A DNA stretch of 64,000 nt. Source: an uncultured Prevotellaceae bacterium (GTDB lineage: Bacteria > Bacteroidota > Bacteroidia > Bacteroidales > Bacteroidaceae). The DNA lies in contig ONGG01000001.1 in NCBI GenBank assembly GCA_900317305.1, forward strand, positions 124,001 to 188,000, in the 5' to 3' direction. The notes under the pieces are model-generated. The model had not been told where the DNA came from. It worked only from the letters and a program-made list of their open reading frames with translations, and made no database searches. Shown piece after piece: positions 1-8,734 of this stretch (position 1 is the first letter of the stretch; every line of letters starts with the position of its first letter). The position numbers were made by a program, and so were the translations under genes.

Positions 1-629
1 TTTTCCTCATTGACGGCAATGGGTACTTTTATCGTGCCGTCGTTTCTGTTGCCTCATCTAAAAAATGCTTGTATGAAATCATGGAGGCCATGCCACAATC
101 CAGGTTGTGGCATGGCCATATTCATCTGGCCATGGCGCCAACCAAAAATATCGACAGGGTAGAGTGGATGGCTGAAAAAGTCACCGAGATAGGCTTCGAT
201 GAGCTGTCGTTCCTCAATTGCCGTTTTTCGGAGCGCCGAGTGGTCAAGTGCAACCGTATTGAGAGAGTTGTAATCTCTGCTGTCAAGCAAAGTCGTAAGG
301 CTTGGAAGCCGGTCGTCAACGAGATCATGGATTTCAAAGACTTTGTCTGCAAGCCAAGAACTGGTCTGAAATGTATCGCCCATTGTTACAGTGAGGTAGA
401 GAAAACCGATTTGTTCCAGTTGTTGCAATCGCCCGAAGATGTGCCCGATTCCGACCTCACTATTCTGATCGGGCCCGAGGGCGACTTCTCCATCGACGAG
501 GTGAATATGGCCATTGCCAATGGCTTCCACTCCATTTCTCTCGGCGAATGCCGGTTGCGCACAGAGACAGCCTGCCTCTTCGCGGTTTCTATAGCCCAAT
601 TGGCTAGAAGAAAACTCAAACTGCTTTAA
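1..629 (+). CDS. rsmE: 16S rRNA (uracil1498-N3)-methyltransferase, 5' end missing
   Basis: The reading frame is open from base 3, so the gene starts before the window and only about 208 codons are visible. RsmE methylates N3 of U1498 in 16S rRNA. The C-terminal SPOUT (knotted) methyltransferase signature is clear: LIGPEGDF near 470-490 and LGECRLRTETA near 540-570, the SAM-binding loop of the family. The visible N-terminal part (FLIDGNGYFYRAVVS) fits the PUA-like RNA-binding domain. The next gene begins 48 bp downstream on the same strand and I see no terminator between them. Seen: motifs. Known: family function. Confidence is high. Confidence 0.93.
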   Translation, partial: FLIDGNGYFYRAVVSVASSKKCLYEIMEAMPQSRLWHGHIHLAMAPTKNIDRVEWMAEKVTEIGFDELSFLNCRFSERRVVKCNRIERVVISAVKQSRKAWKPVVNEIMDFKDFVCKPRTGLKCIAHCYSEVEKTDLFQLLQSPEDVPDSDLTILIGPEGDFSIDEVNMAIANGFHSISLGECRLRTETACLFAVSIAQLARRKLKLL

Positions 630-677
630 ATTAATAATCATATATCATCCTTCATTCAAACCTCCCAAATCATCATT

Positions 678-2405
678 ATGGAATCGCAGAATTATTTATT
701 GCTTGCTTTCAAGTTGCTGGGCTCCCTTGCATTGTTGATGTATGGTATGAAAACCATGAGTGATGCCTTGCAGAAATTGGCTGGTCCGCAATTGCGTCAT
801 GTGCTTGGTGCCATGACCACCAATCGTTTTACCGGAATGCTTACTGGTGTGTTTGTGACCGCTGCCGTTCAGTCGTCTACGGCTACTACCGTGATGACGG
901 TATCGTTTGTCAGCGCCGGTCTGCTTACGTTGGCCCAGGCCATCAGTGTGATCATGGGTGCCAATATTGGTACCACTCTTACCGCATGGATCATGTCGGC
1001 GGGTTTCTCATTCAATATCAGCGATTTTGTATGGCCTGCATTCTTTATCGCCATCATCCTTATCTACAGCAAGAAACGTAGAACGGCAGGCGATTTCCTT
1101 TATGGTATTGCCTTCATGTTCCTCGGACTGGGTACGCTCCGTCAGACAGGTATTGACATGCATCTTGGCGAGCAAGAGGCTGTGCTCAATTTCTTCTCCA
1201 GTTTCGATCCCAACAGTTTCTTCACCACCATCACTTTCTTGATTATTGGTGGTGTGCTGACGATGTGTGTACAGTCGTCGGCAGCGGTGATGGCCATCAC
1301 CATGATTTTGTGTTCAAGTGGGGTTTTGCCCATCTACCAGGGCATCGCATTGGTGATGGGTGAGAATATTGGAACCACCGTCACTTCGAATATCGTGGCC
1401 ATGTCGGCAGGCACACAGGCGCGAAGGGCTGCCTTTGCCCATATGTTTTTCAATATCTTCGGTGTGGTGTGGATTCTCATCGTGTTCCATCCGTTTGTCA
1501 ACATGGTTTGTGGACTTGTGGGATATGACGTGGAGATGACGAAGGAGAGTGTTGGCGAGACGGCCTTCTTGGCCAATGCCGCAAAACTGAGTTTTGTGCT
1601 TGCAGCCTTCCACACTTGCTTCAATCTTATCAACACCTTCATCCTTATCTGGTTCATTCCAGCAATCGAGAAATTGGTTTGCAAGGTGATTAAGCAAAAG
1701 GCCGTGAGCGATGAGGAGGAGCCACGACTGAGATACATCCAGGGTGGTCTGATGAAGACTCCGGAAATCTCTGTCTATCAGGCACAGCAGGAAATCACAC
1801 TCTTTGGCGAGAGAATCCAGCGGATGTTTGATATGGTGAAAGATCTATATGGGATGTCGAACGAGGAGAAAGAGAATCCTGAGTTCGAGAAACTGTTCAC
1901 CCGTATCGAGAAATACGAGGGCATCTCCGACAATATGGAGATAGAGATAGCCCACTATCTGGAGCAGGTGAGCAACGCTCATCTCTCGGATGAGACCAAG
2001 GGTAAGATCCGTCAGATGCTGCGTGAGATCAGCGAGATAGAGAGTATTGGCGACGCTTGCTACAACATCGCACGTACGATTCGCCGCAAAAAGCAGTCTG
2101 ACAAGAAGTTCACCGAGAAGTTGGAGAAGGATGTGCAAGAGATGTTCCGTCTTACCGATAACTCACTTACTCAGATGAACGTGGTGATGAAAGGCCGTCG
2201 TGGTGAGGTGAACACCAAGGAGACATTCAAGATTGAGAACGAAATCAACTCCATGCGCAATAACCTCAAGGCCGCCAATATCCAGTCGGTCAACAACCAT
2301 GAATATGATTATGCCGTGGGTGCCATGTTCACCGACCTGATTTCTGAGTGTGAGAAATTGGGCGACTATGTGGTGAATGTGGTAGAGGCCAGAATTGGTC
2401 AATAG
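678..2405 (+). CDS. Na/Pi cotransporter family protein with PhoU-like C-terminus
   Basis: A 575-residue membrane protein of the NptA/YjbB type, expected to couple sodium to phosphate uptake across the inner membrane. The duplicated core signature is visible as VQSSTATT (about residue 64) and VQSSAAVMAIT (about residue 199), each followed by a hydrophobic hairpin, and NIGTT occurs twice. Residues 1-340 are strongly hydrophobic with 8-9 likely membrane spans. Residues 360-575 are charged and helical, as in PhoU domains. It follows rsmE and is convergent with the nucleotidyltransferase gene; a strong hairpin lies just after the stop. Phosphate as substrate is by family only. Confidence 0.9.
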   Translation: MESQNYLLLAFKLLGSLALLMYGMKTMSDALQKLAGPQLRHVLGAMTTNRFTGMLTGVFVTAAVQSSTATTVMTVSFVSAGLLTLAQAISVIMGANIGTTLTAWIMSAGFSFNISDFVWPAFFIAIILIYSKKRRTAGDFLYGIAFMFLGLGTLRQTGIDMHLGEQEAVLNFFSSFDPNSFFTTITFLIIGGVLTMCVQSSAAVMAITMILCSSGVLPIYQGIALVMGENIGTTVTSNIVAMSAGTQARRAAFAHMFFNIFGVVWILIVFHPFVNMVCGLVGYDVEMTKESVGETAFLANAAKLSFVLAAFHTCFNLINTFILIWFIPAIEKLVCKVIKQKAVSDEEEPRLRYIQGGLMKTPEISVYQAQQEITLFGERIQRMFDMVKDLYGMSNEEKENPEFEKLFTRIEKYEGISDNMEIEIAHYLEQVSNAHLSDETKGKIRQMLREISEIESIGDACYNIARTIRRKKQSDKKFTEKLEKDVQEMFRLTDNSLTQMNVVMKGRRGEVNTKETFKIENEINSMRNNLKAANIQSVNNHEYDYAVGAMFTDLISECEKLGDYVVNVVEARIGQ

Positions 2406-2423
2406 ACAGTTGTCGCCATCAAT

Positions 2424-2463
2424 GCAAAGGTGCGTTTCCTTAATCCTGGAAACGCACCTTTGC
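2424..2463. terminator. Bidirectional terminator-like hairpin
   Basis: A perfect 16-bp stem (GCAAAGGTGCGTTTCC and its complement) with an 8-nt loop. It lies 18 bp after the transporter stop, and the last codons and stop of the convergent nucleotidyltransferase gene lie within its loop and right arm, so it can serve both genes. No long U-run follows on either side, so the intrinsic-terminator call is an inference. Confidence 0.7.
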
Positions 2464-3174
2464 TTCTTCATAACTGTCGAGGGAGCCAATGTCGAACCGA
2501 TGGCCTGGCATCTGCCAGGCATGGATCTGGGTCACCTCAGTGAGATAATGGGCAAGATTGCCTGGCGCATCATACCCGCATCCGTGGCTAAGGCAGTCTT
2601 TGATGAGCGGAAGGTCGGAATGGTGGTAGATATAGAAGGGGGGCACTGCCCACTCTGAGACAGGTTGCTCTGGCTTCTCCTGCATCTGCAGCACCAGATG
2701 GTTGTCGTCGATTTCTATCACTCCAGTGCGTTGCAACTTCCGTAGTTCGGGTTCATGGTAATACATGATGACCGACGATTGTTTCTCCTTGAAGAAATCC
2801 ACAAAGCCCCGAAACGAGAAATCAAGGATATTGTCGGCTGCCACTACCATGATGTCGTCTTCTACCTTGTTTTGCTCAATGGCAAGAAGCAGGTCTTTCA
2901 CTGCTCCCAGACGGGTGTCATTACTGATGCTTCCATCATCGATGATGCTGATGGGCTTGTTGTACTGGCACGTTGCCTTCCATTCCTCGAAAACAGAGGC
3001 AAACTTGTGGTTCGTCACCACAATATGCTCATCGATGTCGTCGATTTGGTCGATATCATCGAGCATACGCTCCAATATCGAGCGTCCACCTATCTTGAGC
3101 AATGGTTTCGGGAAATTTTCTGTCAGCGGATAAAGCCGTGTGGCATATCCCGCTGCGATAACAATATTCTTCAT
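2440..3174 (-). CDS. Sugar-1-phosphate nucleotidylyltransferase family protein
   Basis: A 244-residue NTP_transferase-fold protein. The N-terminus IVIAAGYATRLYPLT...PKPLL is the nucleotide-binding signature of enzymes making NDP-sugars (RmlA, GalU, GlmU-N types). The ATG at 3174 puts this motif two residues from the N-terminus; an upstream TTG would only add a non-conserved extension. A promoter lies about 60 bp upstream. The stop sits inside the hairpin shared with the phosphate symporter gene. It is well away from the polysaccharide locus at 28-41 kb, and the sugar and nucleotide cannot be told from sequence. It is shorter than RmlA or GalU (about 290 residues), closer to the small MurNAc-1-phosphate or mannose-1-phosphate type. 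Confidence 0.85.
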   Translation of the reverse strand: MKNIVIAAGYATRLYPLTENFPKPLLKIGGRSILERMLDDIDQIDDIDEHIVVTNHKFASVFEEWKATCQYNKPISIIDDGSISNDTRLGAVKDLLLAIEQNKVEDDIMVVAADNILDFSFRGFVDFFKEKQSSVIMYYHEPELRKLQRTGVIEIDDNHLVLQMQEKPEQPVSEWAVPPFYIYHHSDLPLIKDCLSHGCGYDAPGNLAHYLTEVTQIHAWQMPGHRFDIGSLDSYEEAKVRFQD

Positions 3175-3236
3175 ATTTGTTCGGGCTGGATGTTTAATGG
3201 TGTGTCGATGGAATAGATGCTTCCTCGATTTCGCTG

Positions 3237-3268
3237 CAAAAATAGCAAAATCCGACGAGATGCACAAA
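3237..3268 (-). promoter_or_regulatory. Bacteroidota promoter for the nucleotidyltransferase
   Basis: On the minus strand TTTG (3265-3268), 20 bp spacer, then TATTTTTG (3237-3244). This matches the -33 TTTG / -7 TAnnTTTG consensus with canonical spacing and predicts a leader of about 55 nt before the ATG at 3174. Confidence 0.75.
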
Positions 3269-3353
3269 TGATATGTGCTTTTTCCCCTATACAACCGCTC
3301 TGTTCATCCTCCCACGGACACAGACAGCCTGGTGGGCTGTGCCGGTCGAGACA

Positions 3354-4088
3354 TTATTGTTTTTTGGTAATTAATGCCAAGTAGTCATGGTTTTTTCCAT
3401 TTTCTACCACACGGAGGTTGTATCCACATGCTTCGGCCACATCACCCAACGAACGTGAGTCAATATACAGCCACGGGAAACTTTTTCCAAGAATATCCTT
3501 GTATTGCATTTTGTAGACCAGCTCGCCATAGTAGTTGATCATCTCGTCTATAGGCTCATCGTCGTCAAAAACATAACTGATGTCGGTAGAGTCACAAATC
3601 AATTGTCCGTTAGGCAACAAAATGTCGTCGAGCAATTGGAAAAACTGGGGCAGACGTGCTATTGTACCCACAATCCCGATGCCGTTCATGAGCATCAGTA
3701 TCGTATCATAACGGTCGCTTACGCTGAAGAGATCCTCGTGGAAAACATGTCGCACTCCACGTGCTCTCATCGTTTCTACCGACAGGGGCGAGATGTCTAT
3801 GGCATCGACATCAATTCCTCGTTCCTGCAAGACCAACGAGTGACAACCCGCCCCGGCGCCCACATCCAGCGTGCGTCCTTTTACAAGGTCGAGCGCATGA
3901 TGTTCCAATGGTGGCATCGAATTGTAGCCGCGAAACAATGTCTCTACCGGAATCTCATCCTCGTCAAACATAGGGGAGAACACCCGTAGCCGTGATGCTT
4001 TGCCATTTGCCCAAAAGTCGGAAATGGCGGCACCCATCGGGTCGAACTGTACATCAAGGAGCCGGTGTGTTTTTTTCATGTGATGCAT
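3354..4088 (-). CDS. Class I SAM-dependent methyltransferase
   Basis: About 244 residues from the ATG at 4088 (a second in-frame ATG at 4079 is equally possible). The SAM-binding motif I is LDVGAGAGCHSLVLQ, followed by DAIDISPLSVETMR and a post-I acidic turn, the usual Rossmann methyltransferase order. The substrate is not identifiable; the MLMNGIGIVGT segment belongs to small-molecule type methyltransferases. It starts 2 bp after the stop of the zinc-ribbon gene, so the two are probably translationally coupled and part of the run feoAB-sel1-zinc ribbon-methyltransferase. Function in that run is unknown. Confidence 0.8.
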   Translation of the reverse strand: MHHMKKTHRLLDVQFDPMGAAISDFWANGKASRLRVFSPMFDEDEIPVETLFRGYNSMPPLEHHALDLVKGRTLDVGAGAGCHSLVLQERGIDVDAIDISPLSVETMRARGVRHVFHEDLFSVSDRYDTILMLMNGIGIVGTIARLPQFFQLLDDILLPNGQLICDSTDISYVFDDDEPIDEMINYYGELVYKMQYKDILGKSFPWLYIDSRSLGDVAEACGYNLRVVENGKNHDYLALITKKQ

Positions 4089-4090
4089 GT

Positions 4091-4384
4091 CTATGTCCAG
4101 AATTCTCGTTCTCCGGTCGGCGACATCTTCGAGCCGCATTGAGGGCAGGTTTTCTTGTCCCAAATGCGTATGTTGTCGCTTCCACAGTTCAGGCACAACC
4201 GTCCCACCTCGCTGCGAAAAGAGGGGGCCACGTCGGCAATCACACCTCCGACGACAAGGTGCTGGATGGTATGGCAGTCGGGACAGGTCACGGCCGTTAT
4301 CTCTTGACGGAACAGCCCACGGCCTTCGTATATGTCGGCCTCATAGCCACAAGAGTCACATCTCATCTTTATCTTCCATGCCAT
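4091..4384 (-). CDS. Small double zinc-ribbon protein
   Basis: 97 residues from the ATG at 4384 (the upstream TTG at 4390 is less likely). Four CxxC pairs are visible: CDSC, CPDC, CLNC and CPQC, which would bind two zinc ions in two ribbon folds, the first followed by an ...RGLFRQEITAVTCP stretch. Proteins like this are usually nucleic-acid or protein adaptors; I cannot assign a role. It sits 48 bp after the Sel1 gene and 2 bp before the methyltransferase gene, in the same direction. The ribbon call is seen; function is unknown. Confidence 0.75.
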   Translation of the reverse strand: MAWKIKMRCDSCGYEADIYEGRGLFRQEITAVTCPDCHTIQHLVVGGVIADVAPSFRSEVGRLCLNCGSDNIRIWDKKTCPQCGSKMSPTGEREFWT

Positions 4385-4438
4385 AATCAAGAGTATGAAA
4401 ATTCGTCAGCAAGGGTCATTCGGTCGTCTCTCGCAATG

Positions 4439-5083
4439 TCAGTATACCCTGTAGCCGTTTTCCTTGCAGTAGTCGATGGCGGGTTGATAACCTTGGGCGG
4501 TGGAGCGATGAATCCATTTCAGACCGATGCGCTCGTCTTTCTCCACCCCGGTGCCTGTCATGTGAAACCATCCTATGGCAAACTGTGCCTGAGGGTCGCC
4601 GCCCTGGGCTGCCAGCTCATACCAGAAAGCCGATTCTGCCACGTCTTTCTCCACACCATCACCATTCCAATGGGCTGCTCCCACGTTTTTCTGCGATAGG
4701 ATATGGCCTTGGAAAGCCGCCTCCCGATACCAGAGATAGGCTTTTTGGTGGTCGGCTTCTATTCCTTGCCCCAAATAATAGGCATTGGCCACATTCACCT
4801 GCGATTGCAGGTCACCACGTGAGGCGGCTTTCAGGTACCACTCAAAGGCCAGGGCCTCGTTCCGCTCCACGCCGTCTCCCTTGTAGTAGCATTCGGCGAC
4901 GTTGAAAATGCCATAGATATCATCAAGTTCGGCTGCTTTCATATACCACTCAAAGGCCGTCGAATGGTTTTCCACCACACCTAAACCACGCATATAGCAC
5001 ACTCCAAGGTTGTTCATAGCCCTAGGGTCGCCCTCGTATGCCATCTTGCGGTAGGTGTCGGCGGTATCACGGTCTTTTTGCAT
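4439..5083 (-). CDS. Sel1-repeat (tetratricopeptide-like) protein
   Basis: 214 residues made almost wholly of five to six Sel1 repeats of about 36 residues, with the recurring pattern A..NLG..Y..G.GV......A..WY.KAA (for example MNNLGVCYMRGLGVVEN, VNVANAYYLGQGIEAD, NVGAAHWNGDGVEKD). No signal peptide, so probably cytoplasmic. Sel1 repeats form helical scaffolds for protein-protein contacts. It begins 25 bp after the feoAB stop and is probably co-transcribed with it; whether it has anything to do with iron transport cannot be told from sequence. Confidence 0.88.
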   Translation of the reverse strand: MQKDRDTADTYRKMAYEGDPRAMNNLGVCYMRGLGVVENHSTAFEWYMKAAELDDIYGIFNVAECYYKGDGVERNEALAFEWYLKAASRGDLQSQVNVANAYYLGQGIEADHQKAYLWYREAAFQGHILSQKNVGAAHWNGDGVEKDVAESAFWYELAAQGGDPQAQFAIGWFHMTGTGVEKDERIGLKWIHRSTAQGYQPAIDYCKENGYRVY

Positions 5084-5108
5084 ATATGATGAAAGGTTCT
5101 GGTATCGC

Positions 5109-7643
5109 TTAACTGAAAATCTGGTAGACAGCGGCCGAGACCACCCACGCCACTGCTGTGGTATAGCAGGCTGCGAACAATGCCCACCGCCAACTGCCCG
5201 TCTCGTTCTTGATGGCCGCTATGGTGGCGATGCATGGGAAATAGAGCAGCACGAAGAGCAGGAAGCAGAAAGCCACAAGTGGCGTGACACCCTCACGCTC
5301 CATCTTCTCACGCAATACGGGATACTGCTCGGCGCTGGCACTGTCGCTGTCATCGGCCACCTCCTCGTCGCCGGTATAGAGCACGCCCATGGTCGAGGCT
5401 ACAATCTCCTTCGCTCCTACGCCGGCTATTAGTCCCACATCCAGTTTCCAGGTGAAGCCTTGTGGCATGAAGATGGGTTCTATCGCCTTGCCGATATGTC
5501 CGATATAACTGTGCTCTTGTTGTTCCTGCTTGCTCATCTCGTCATGGTGTGGGAAATATCCGAGAGCCCATACGATGATGCTGGCCACCAAGATGATTCC
5601 ACCCATTTTCTTCAGGTATTGCTTGCCTTTCTCCCAAGTGTGTCGCATCATGGCCTTCATCGTGGGCACGCGGTAGGGTGGGAGCTCCATGACGAATGGG
5701 GTATCCTCGCCTTTAATGAGGAAACGGCTGAGCAGGTTGCTCATCAATACTGCCATCAGTATGCCGATCACATAGAGGGATATCATGATCATTGCCTGGT
5801 AGCGGACGGCAAAGAATGCGCCGATAATCATGATGTAGATAGGCAGACGGGCGGAGCAACTCATGAACGGGAGGATGAGCATCGTGATCAGGCGCGACTT
5901 CCGGCTTTCTATCGTGCGGGTGGCCATCACAGCCGGTACGTTGCAGCCAAATCCCATGATCAGCGGAATGAACGACTTGCCATGTAGTCCCATGTGGTGC
6001 ATGATCTTATCCATGATGAAGGCGGCACGGGCCATATAGCCAGTGTCTTCCATGAACGAGATAAACGCATACAGGATGAGAATCTGCGGGAGGAAGACGA
6101 TGACGGCTCCCACGCCACCTACCACACCGTCGACAAGCATGTCTTTCACCGGACCGTCGGGAAGAATGGCGCCAAGCCAGTCGCCCAGGGCGGAGAATCC
6201 TGCGTCAATCCAGTCCATCGGATATTGTCCCAAAGAGAATGTCGTTTGGAACATGGCATAGAGGATGAGGATGAAAATGGGGATGCCAAAGTATTTGTTT
6301 GTGAGGATATTGTCGATGAAGTGGGTGGCACGATAAGTGTCTTCCTTTGTTCCTTCATAAAAATTGGCTTCCTGCAGGGCGCCGTGAATAAAACCATATT
6401 TGGCATCCATGATGGCAGTCTCACTGTCTTCCTTGGTCTCATCCTGGATGTACTTAGCGGCCTCGTCGCGCACTTTGAGAATATGCTCACAGGCAGGCAA
6501 TGTCTTGATATAGCGCTCCGCTCCTTTGTCCATCTCTAGCAATTTGATGGCAAGATAGCGGGTGGAGTATCTAGACCGGATGGCCTTATGTTTCTGCAAC
6601 TCATCCTTCACTTGGTCGATGGCTGTTTCCACATATTTGCCATGATTGATGTGGATGTGCCTTGATATGGTCTTGTTAGGACGTGGACCATGGGCGTAGT
6701 CGTCGGTATGATCGCCACCATGGGCGTTCTCATAGTCCTTGTGCCATGCCTGAATCTCGGCGGCGACTTGCGGGTTGATGTTTCCGTTCTTGTCTACGAA
6801 GTCCATGCCCTCGTAGATGTTGATGATGATATGGAACAGCAAATCCACACCGCGCCCCGTCTTGAAAACGGTGGGTATCATGGGCACACCAAACAGTTGC
6901 CCCAGTTTGTTGAAATCGATGTTGTCGCCACGGCGCTCCGTCTCGTCATACATATTGAGTGCGCATACCATACGCACGTTCATGTCCACCAGTTGGGTGG
7001 TCAGATAGAGGTTGCGCTCAAGATTGCTGGCGTCAATTACGTTGATCACCACATCGGGGGGCGACTCAATAATCTGCTTGCGCACATACAACTCCTCTGG
7101 ACTATAGGCAGAAAGAGAATAGGTGCCGGGGAGGTCAACAAGGTTGAATTCGTAACCCTCGTAGTGGGCATGCCCTTCCTTGGCGTCAACGGTCACTCCC
7201 GAGTAGTTGCCCACACGCTCATGGGAGCCTGAGGCAAAATTAAAGAGGGAGGTCTTTCCGCAGTTGGGATTTCCCACCAGTGCCACGTTGATTTGGCGAC
7301 GCTTCTTCAGGGCCGCATCGTGCAACTGGTTCTCCGTCAAGGGGATGTCCTCTGCTTTTTGTTGGCTGAAATCCGTACCGTTGTCTTGGAGGTGGTTGTC
7401 ATGAAGTTCCTTGGCCTCTTTTTCCGAAATGACCTCAATCATTTTGGCCTCGTCGTGGCGCAAGGAGACTTCGTATCCCAAGATACGGTATTTCACTGGG
7501 TCTTGAAGTGGGGCATTGAGCAACACTTCCACTGTGGTGCCCTTGATGAATCCCATCTCCACTATTCGTTTCCTGAACCCGCCGTGTCCTATCACCTTCA
7601 CGACAACGGCTTTCTCTCCAGTATGTAAATCGGATAATCTCAT
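5109..7643 (-). CDS. feoB: Fused FeoA-FeoB ferrous iron transporter
   Basis: 844 residues. Residues 1-75 are a FeoA (SH3-like) domain (GFRKRIVEMGF, GYEVSLRHDEA). Residues 118-290 are the FeoB GTPase: G1 GNPNCGKT at 124-131, G2 region NYSGVTVD, G3 DLPGTYSLS, G4-like NMYD. From about residue 445 come gate domains and roughly eight membrane spans, with the conserved cysteine region GFGCNVPAVMATR. Imports Fe2+ across the inner membrane. FeoA-FeoB fusion is common in Bacteroidota. It heads a run with Sel1, zinc-ribbon and methyltransferase genes. A -7 box lies about 75 bp upstream; no clear Fur site was recognised. Confidence 0.96.
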   Translation of the reverse strand: MRLSDLHTGEKAVVVKVIGHGGFRKRIVEMGFIKGTTVEVLLNAPLQDPVKYRILGYEVSLRHDEAKMIEVISEKEAKELHDNHLQDNGTDFSQQKAEDIPLTENQLHDAALKKRRQINVALVGNPNCGKTSLFNFASGSHERVGNYSGVTVDAKEGHAHYEGYEFNLVDLPGTYSLSAYSPEELYVRKQIIESPPDVVINVIDASNLERNLYLTTQLVDMNVRMVCALNMYDETERRGDNIDFNKLGQLFGVPMIPTVFKTGRGVDLLFHIIINIYEGMDFVDKNGNINPQVAAEIQAWHKDYENAHGGDHTDDYAHGPRPNKTISRHIHINHGKYVETAIDQVKDELQKHKAIRSRYSTRYLAIKLLEMDKGAERYIKTLPACEHILKVRDEAAKYIQDETKEDSETAIMDAKYGFIHGALQEANFYEGTKEDTYRATHFIDNILTNKYFGIPIFILILYAMFQTTFSLGQYPMDWIDAGFSALGDWLGAILPDGPVKDMLVDGVVGGVGAVIVFLPQILILYAFISFMEDTGYMARAAFIMDKIMHHMGLHGKSFIPLIMGFGCNVPAVMATRTIESRKSRLITMLILPFMSCSARLPIYIMIIGAFFAVRYQAMIMISLYVIGILMAVLMSNLLSRFLIKGEDTPFVMELPPYRVPTMKAMMRHTWEKGKQYLKKMGGIILVASIIVWALGYFPHHDEMSKQEQQEHSYIGHIGKAIEPIFMPQGFTWKLDVGLIAGVGAKEIVASTMGVLYTGDEEVADDSDSASAEQYPVLREKMEREGVTPLVAFCFLLFVLLYFPCIATIAAIKNETGSWRWALFAACYTTAVAWVVSAAVYQIFS

Positions 7644-7714
7644 ACTACAATTGCTATAGAATAAGTCGTTTAGTATTTCTTCGCTACTGTCTTCACGTCA
7701 TGTGATTTCAATTG

Positions 7715-7722
7715 CAAATTTA
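7715..7722 (-). promoter_or_regulatory. Promoter -7 box for feoAB
   Basis: TAAATTTG on the minus strand, followed by GC as is usual in this genome, about 70 bp upstream of the feoAB start. No convincing TTTG at the -33 distance. Confidence 0.55.
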
Positions 7723-7818
7723 CCAATAATATCCTACATATTACACTCTGGTCAAAGGGTTTGAAAACAAAATACCTTGAAATGGGGATGGCGACAACAG
7801 TGGAAAGCAAACTGCTAC

Positions 7819-8661
7819 CTATTCTTGGGTGGTCGGGATGTTGTCTTGCTCGCCCTGTGTCTCTACGCTTTCCTCGTCTTTCCCAGCAGGTTGGTTCGTC
7901 TCTTCCTCGATAGTGCCGGATTGCGGCTTGTTGAAGTAATCCTCCAATTCTTTGGTCGCACTGTGGTCGGTGTTGTCAAGGTCTTTGACGATGATGCCGT
8001 GCTCAAGAAGCGTGATGCGTGGGCAAATGTCGATGGTGTGAGCCAGGTTGTGGCTGCTGATGATGATTGTACTTCCCGTTGCCTTGTTGTATTCCGTAAG
8101 CATGTTCTTCAGCACGTTCTGGCTCGAAGGGTCGAGGAAGTTGAATGGTTCGTCGAGAATAAGCAGTTGGGGACGGTTGAGCAGGGCTGCCACGATGCCA
8201 ACTTTTTGCTTGTTTCCTGCCGAGAGGTCCCTGATCAGTTTCTTCTGGCCAAGAATCTCACCAGCCATCAACTGGTCGTATTGGTGAACACGCTCCTCGG
8301 TCTCGTTCTTGCTCAGACCGCATACTTTGCCAATAAAGGCAAAGAACTCCTCTGGGGTAAGGAATTCGATGAGGAATCCGTCGTCAATATACGAGCCCGT
8401 GAACATCTTCCAATCCTCACTCTCTGATGGGTCGATGCTGAGCAGTTCGCCATCGGTAGTGCCATCGGGGTGGAAACCCAGCGTCACCCTGCCGTCATCG
8501 GCTTGGAGCAGGTCGAGTATCAAACGAAACAGGGTGGTCTTGCCGGCACCATTATTGCCCACAAGTCCCACCAACTCGCCGTCACCGATATGGTAAGAAC
8601 TGATGTTCACGGCAGTATGGTCTCCAAAACTCTTCTTCAGGCTTGTAACATCAATTGTCAT
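7819..8661 (-). CDS. ABC transporter ATP-binding protein
   Basis: 280 residues. Walker A GNNGAGKTT (about residue 35), Q-loop region, signature LSAGNKQK, Walker B LLILDEPFNFLDP, and the switch His in ISSHNLAH. This is the DrrA/CcmA/GldA-like subclass that energises export or membrane-remodelling permeases. The last 45 residues are an acidic, Gln- and Glu-rich low-complexity tail, unusual for the class. No permease gene is adjacent, so the partner is elsewhere. It lies downstream of secA, separated by a hairpin. Substrate unknown. Confidence 0.88.
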   Translation of the reverse strand: MTIDVTSLKKSFGDHTAVNISSYHIGDGELVGLVGNNGAGKTTLFRLILDLLQADDGRVTLGFHPDGTTDGELLSIDPSESEDWKMFTGSYIDDGFLIEFLTPEEFFAFIGKVCGLSKNETEERVHQYDQLMAGEILGQKKLIRDLSAGNKQKVGIVAALLNRPQLLILDEPFNFLDPSSQNVLKNMLTEYNKATGSTIIISSHNLAHTIDICPRITLLEHGIIVKDLDNTDHSATKELEDYFNKPQSGTIEEETNQPAGKDEESVETQGEQDNIPTTQE

Positions 8662-8688
8662 GTCTCGATTCTTTTCTTGTAAAAAATA

Positions 8689-8724
8689 AAGATTTCAGCA
8701 CTCTGGTGAGAATGCTGAAATCTT
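8689..8724 (-). terminator. secA terminator
   Basis: Twelve-base-pair stem AAGATTTCAGCA / TGCTGAAATCTT with a 12-nt loop, 10 bp after the secA stop. Read on the minus strand it is followed by a T-rich run (TTTATTTTTTAC). It probably limits read-through into the ABC gene. Confidence 0.75.
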
Positions 8725-8734
8725 GAAAAATAGT

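Noticed and set aside
3301..3353. ACAGCC/GGCTGT hairpin after the methyltransferase gene
   Set aside because: Six-base stem without a U-run; too weak to call a terminator.
7644..7818. Possible metal-responsive operator upstream of feoAB
   Set aside because: Only short AT-rich symmetry was seen; it does not match a Fur-type site well enough to report.
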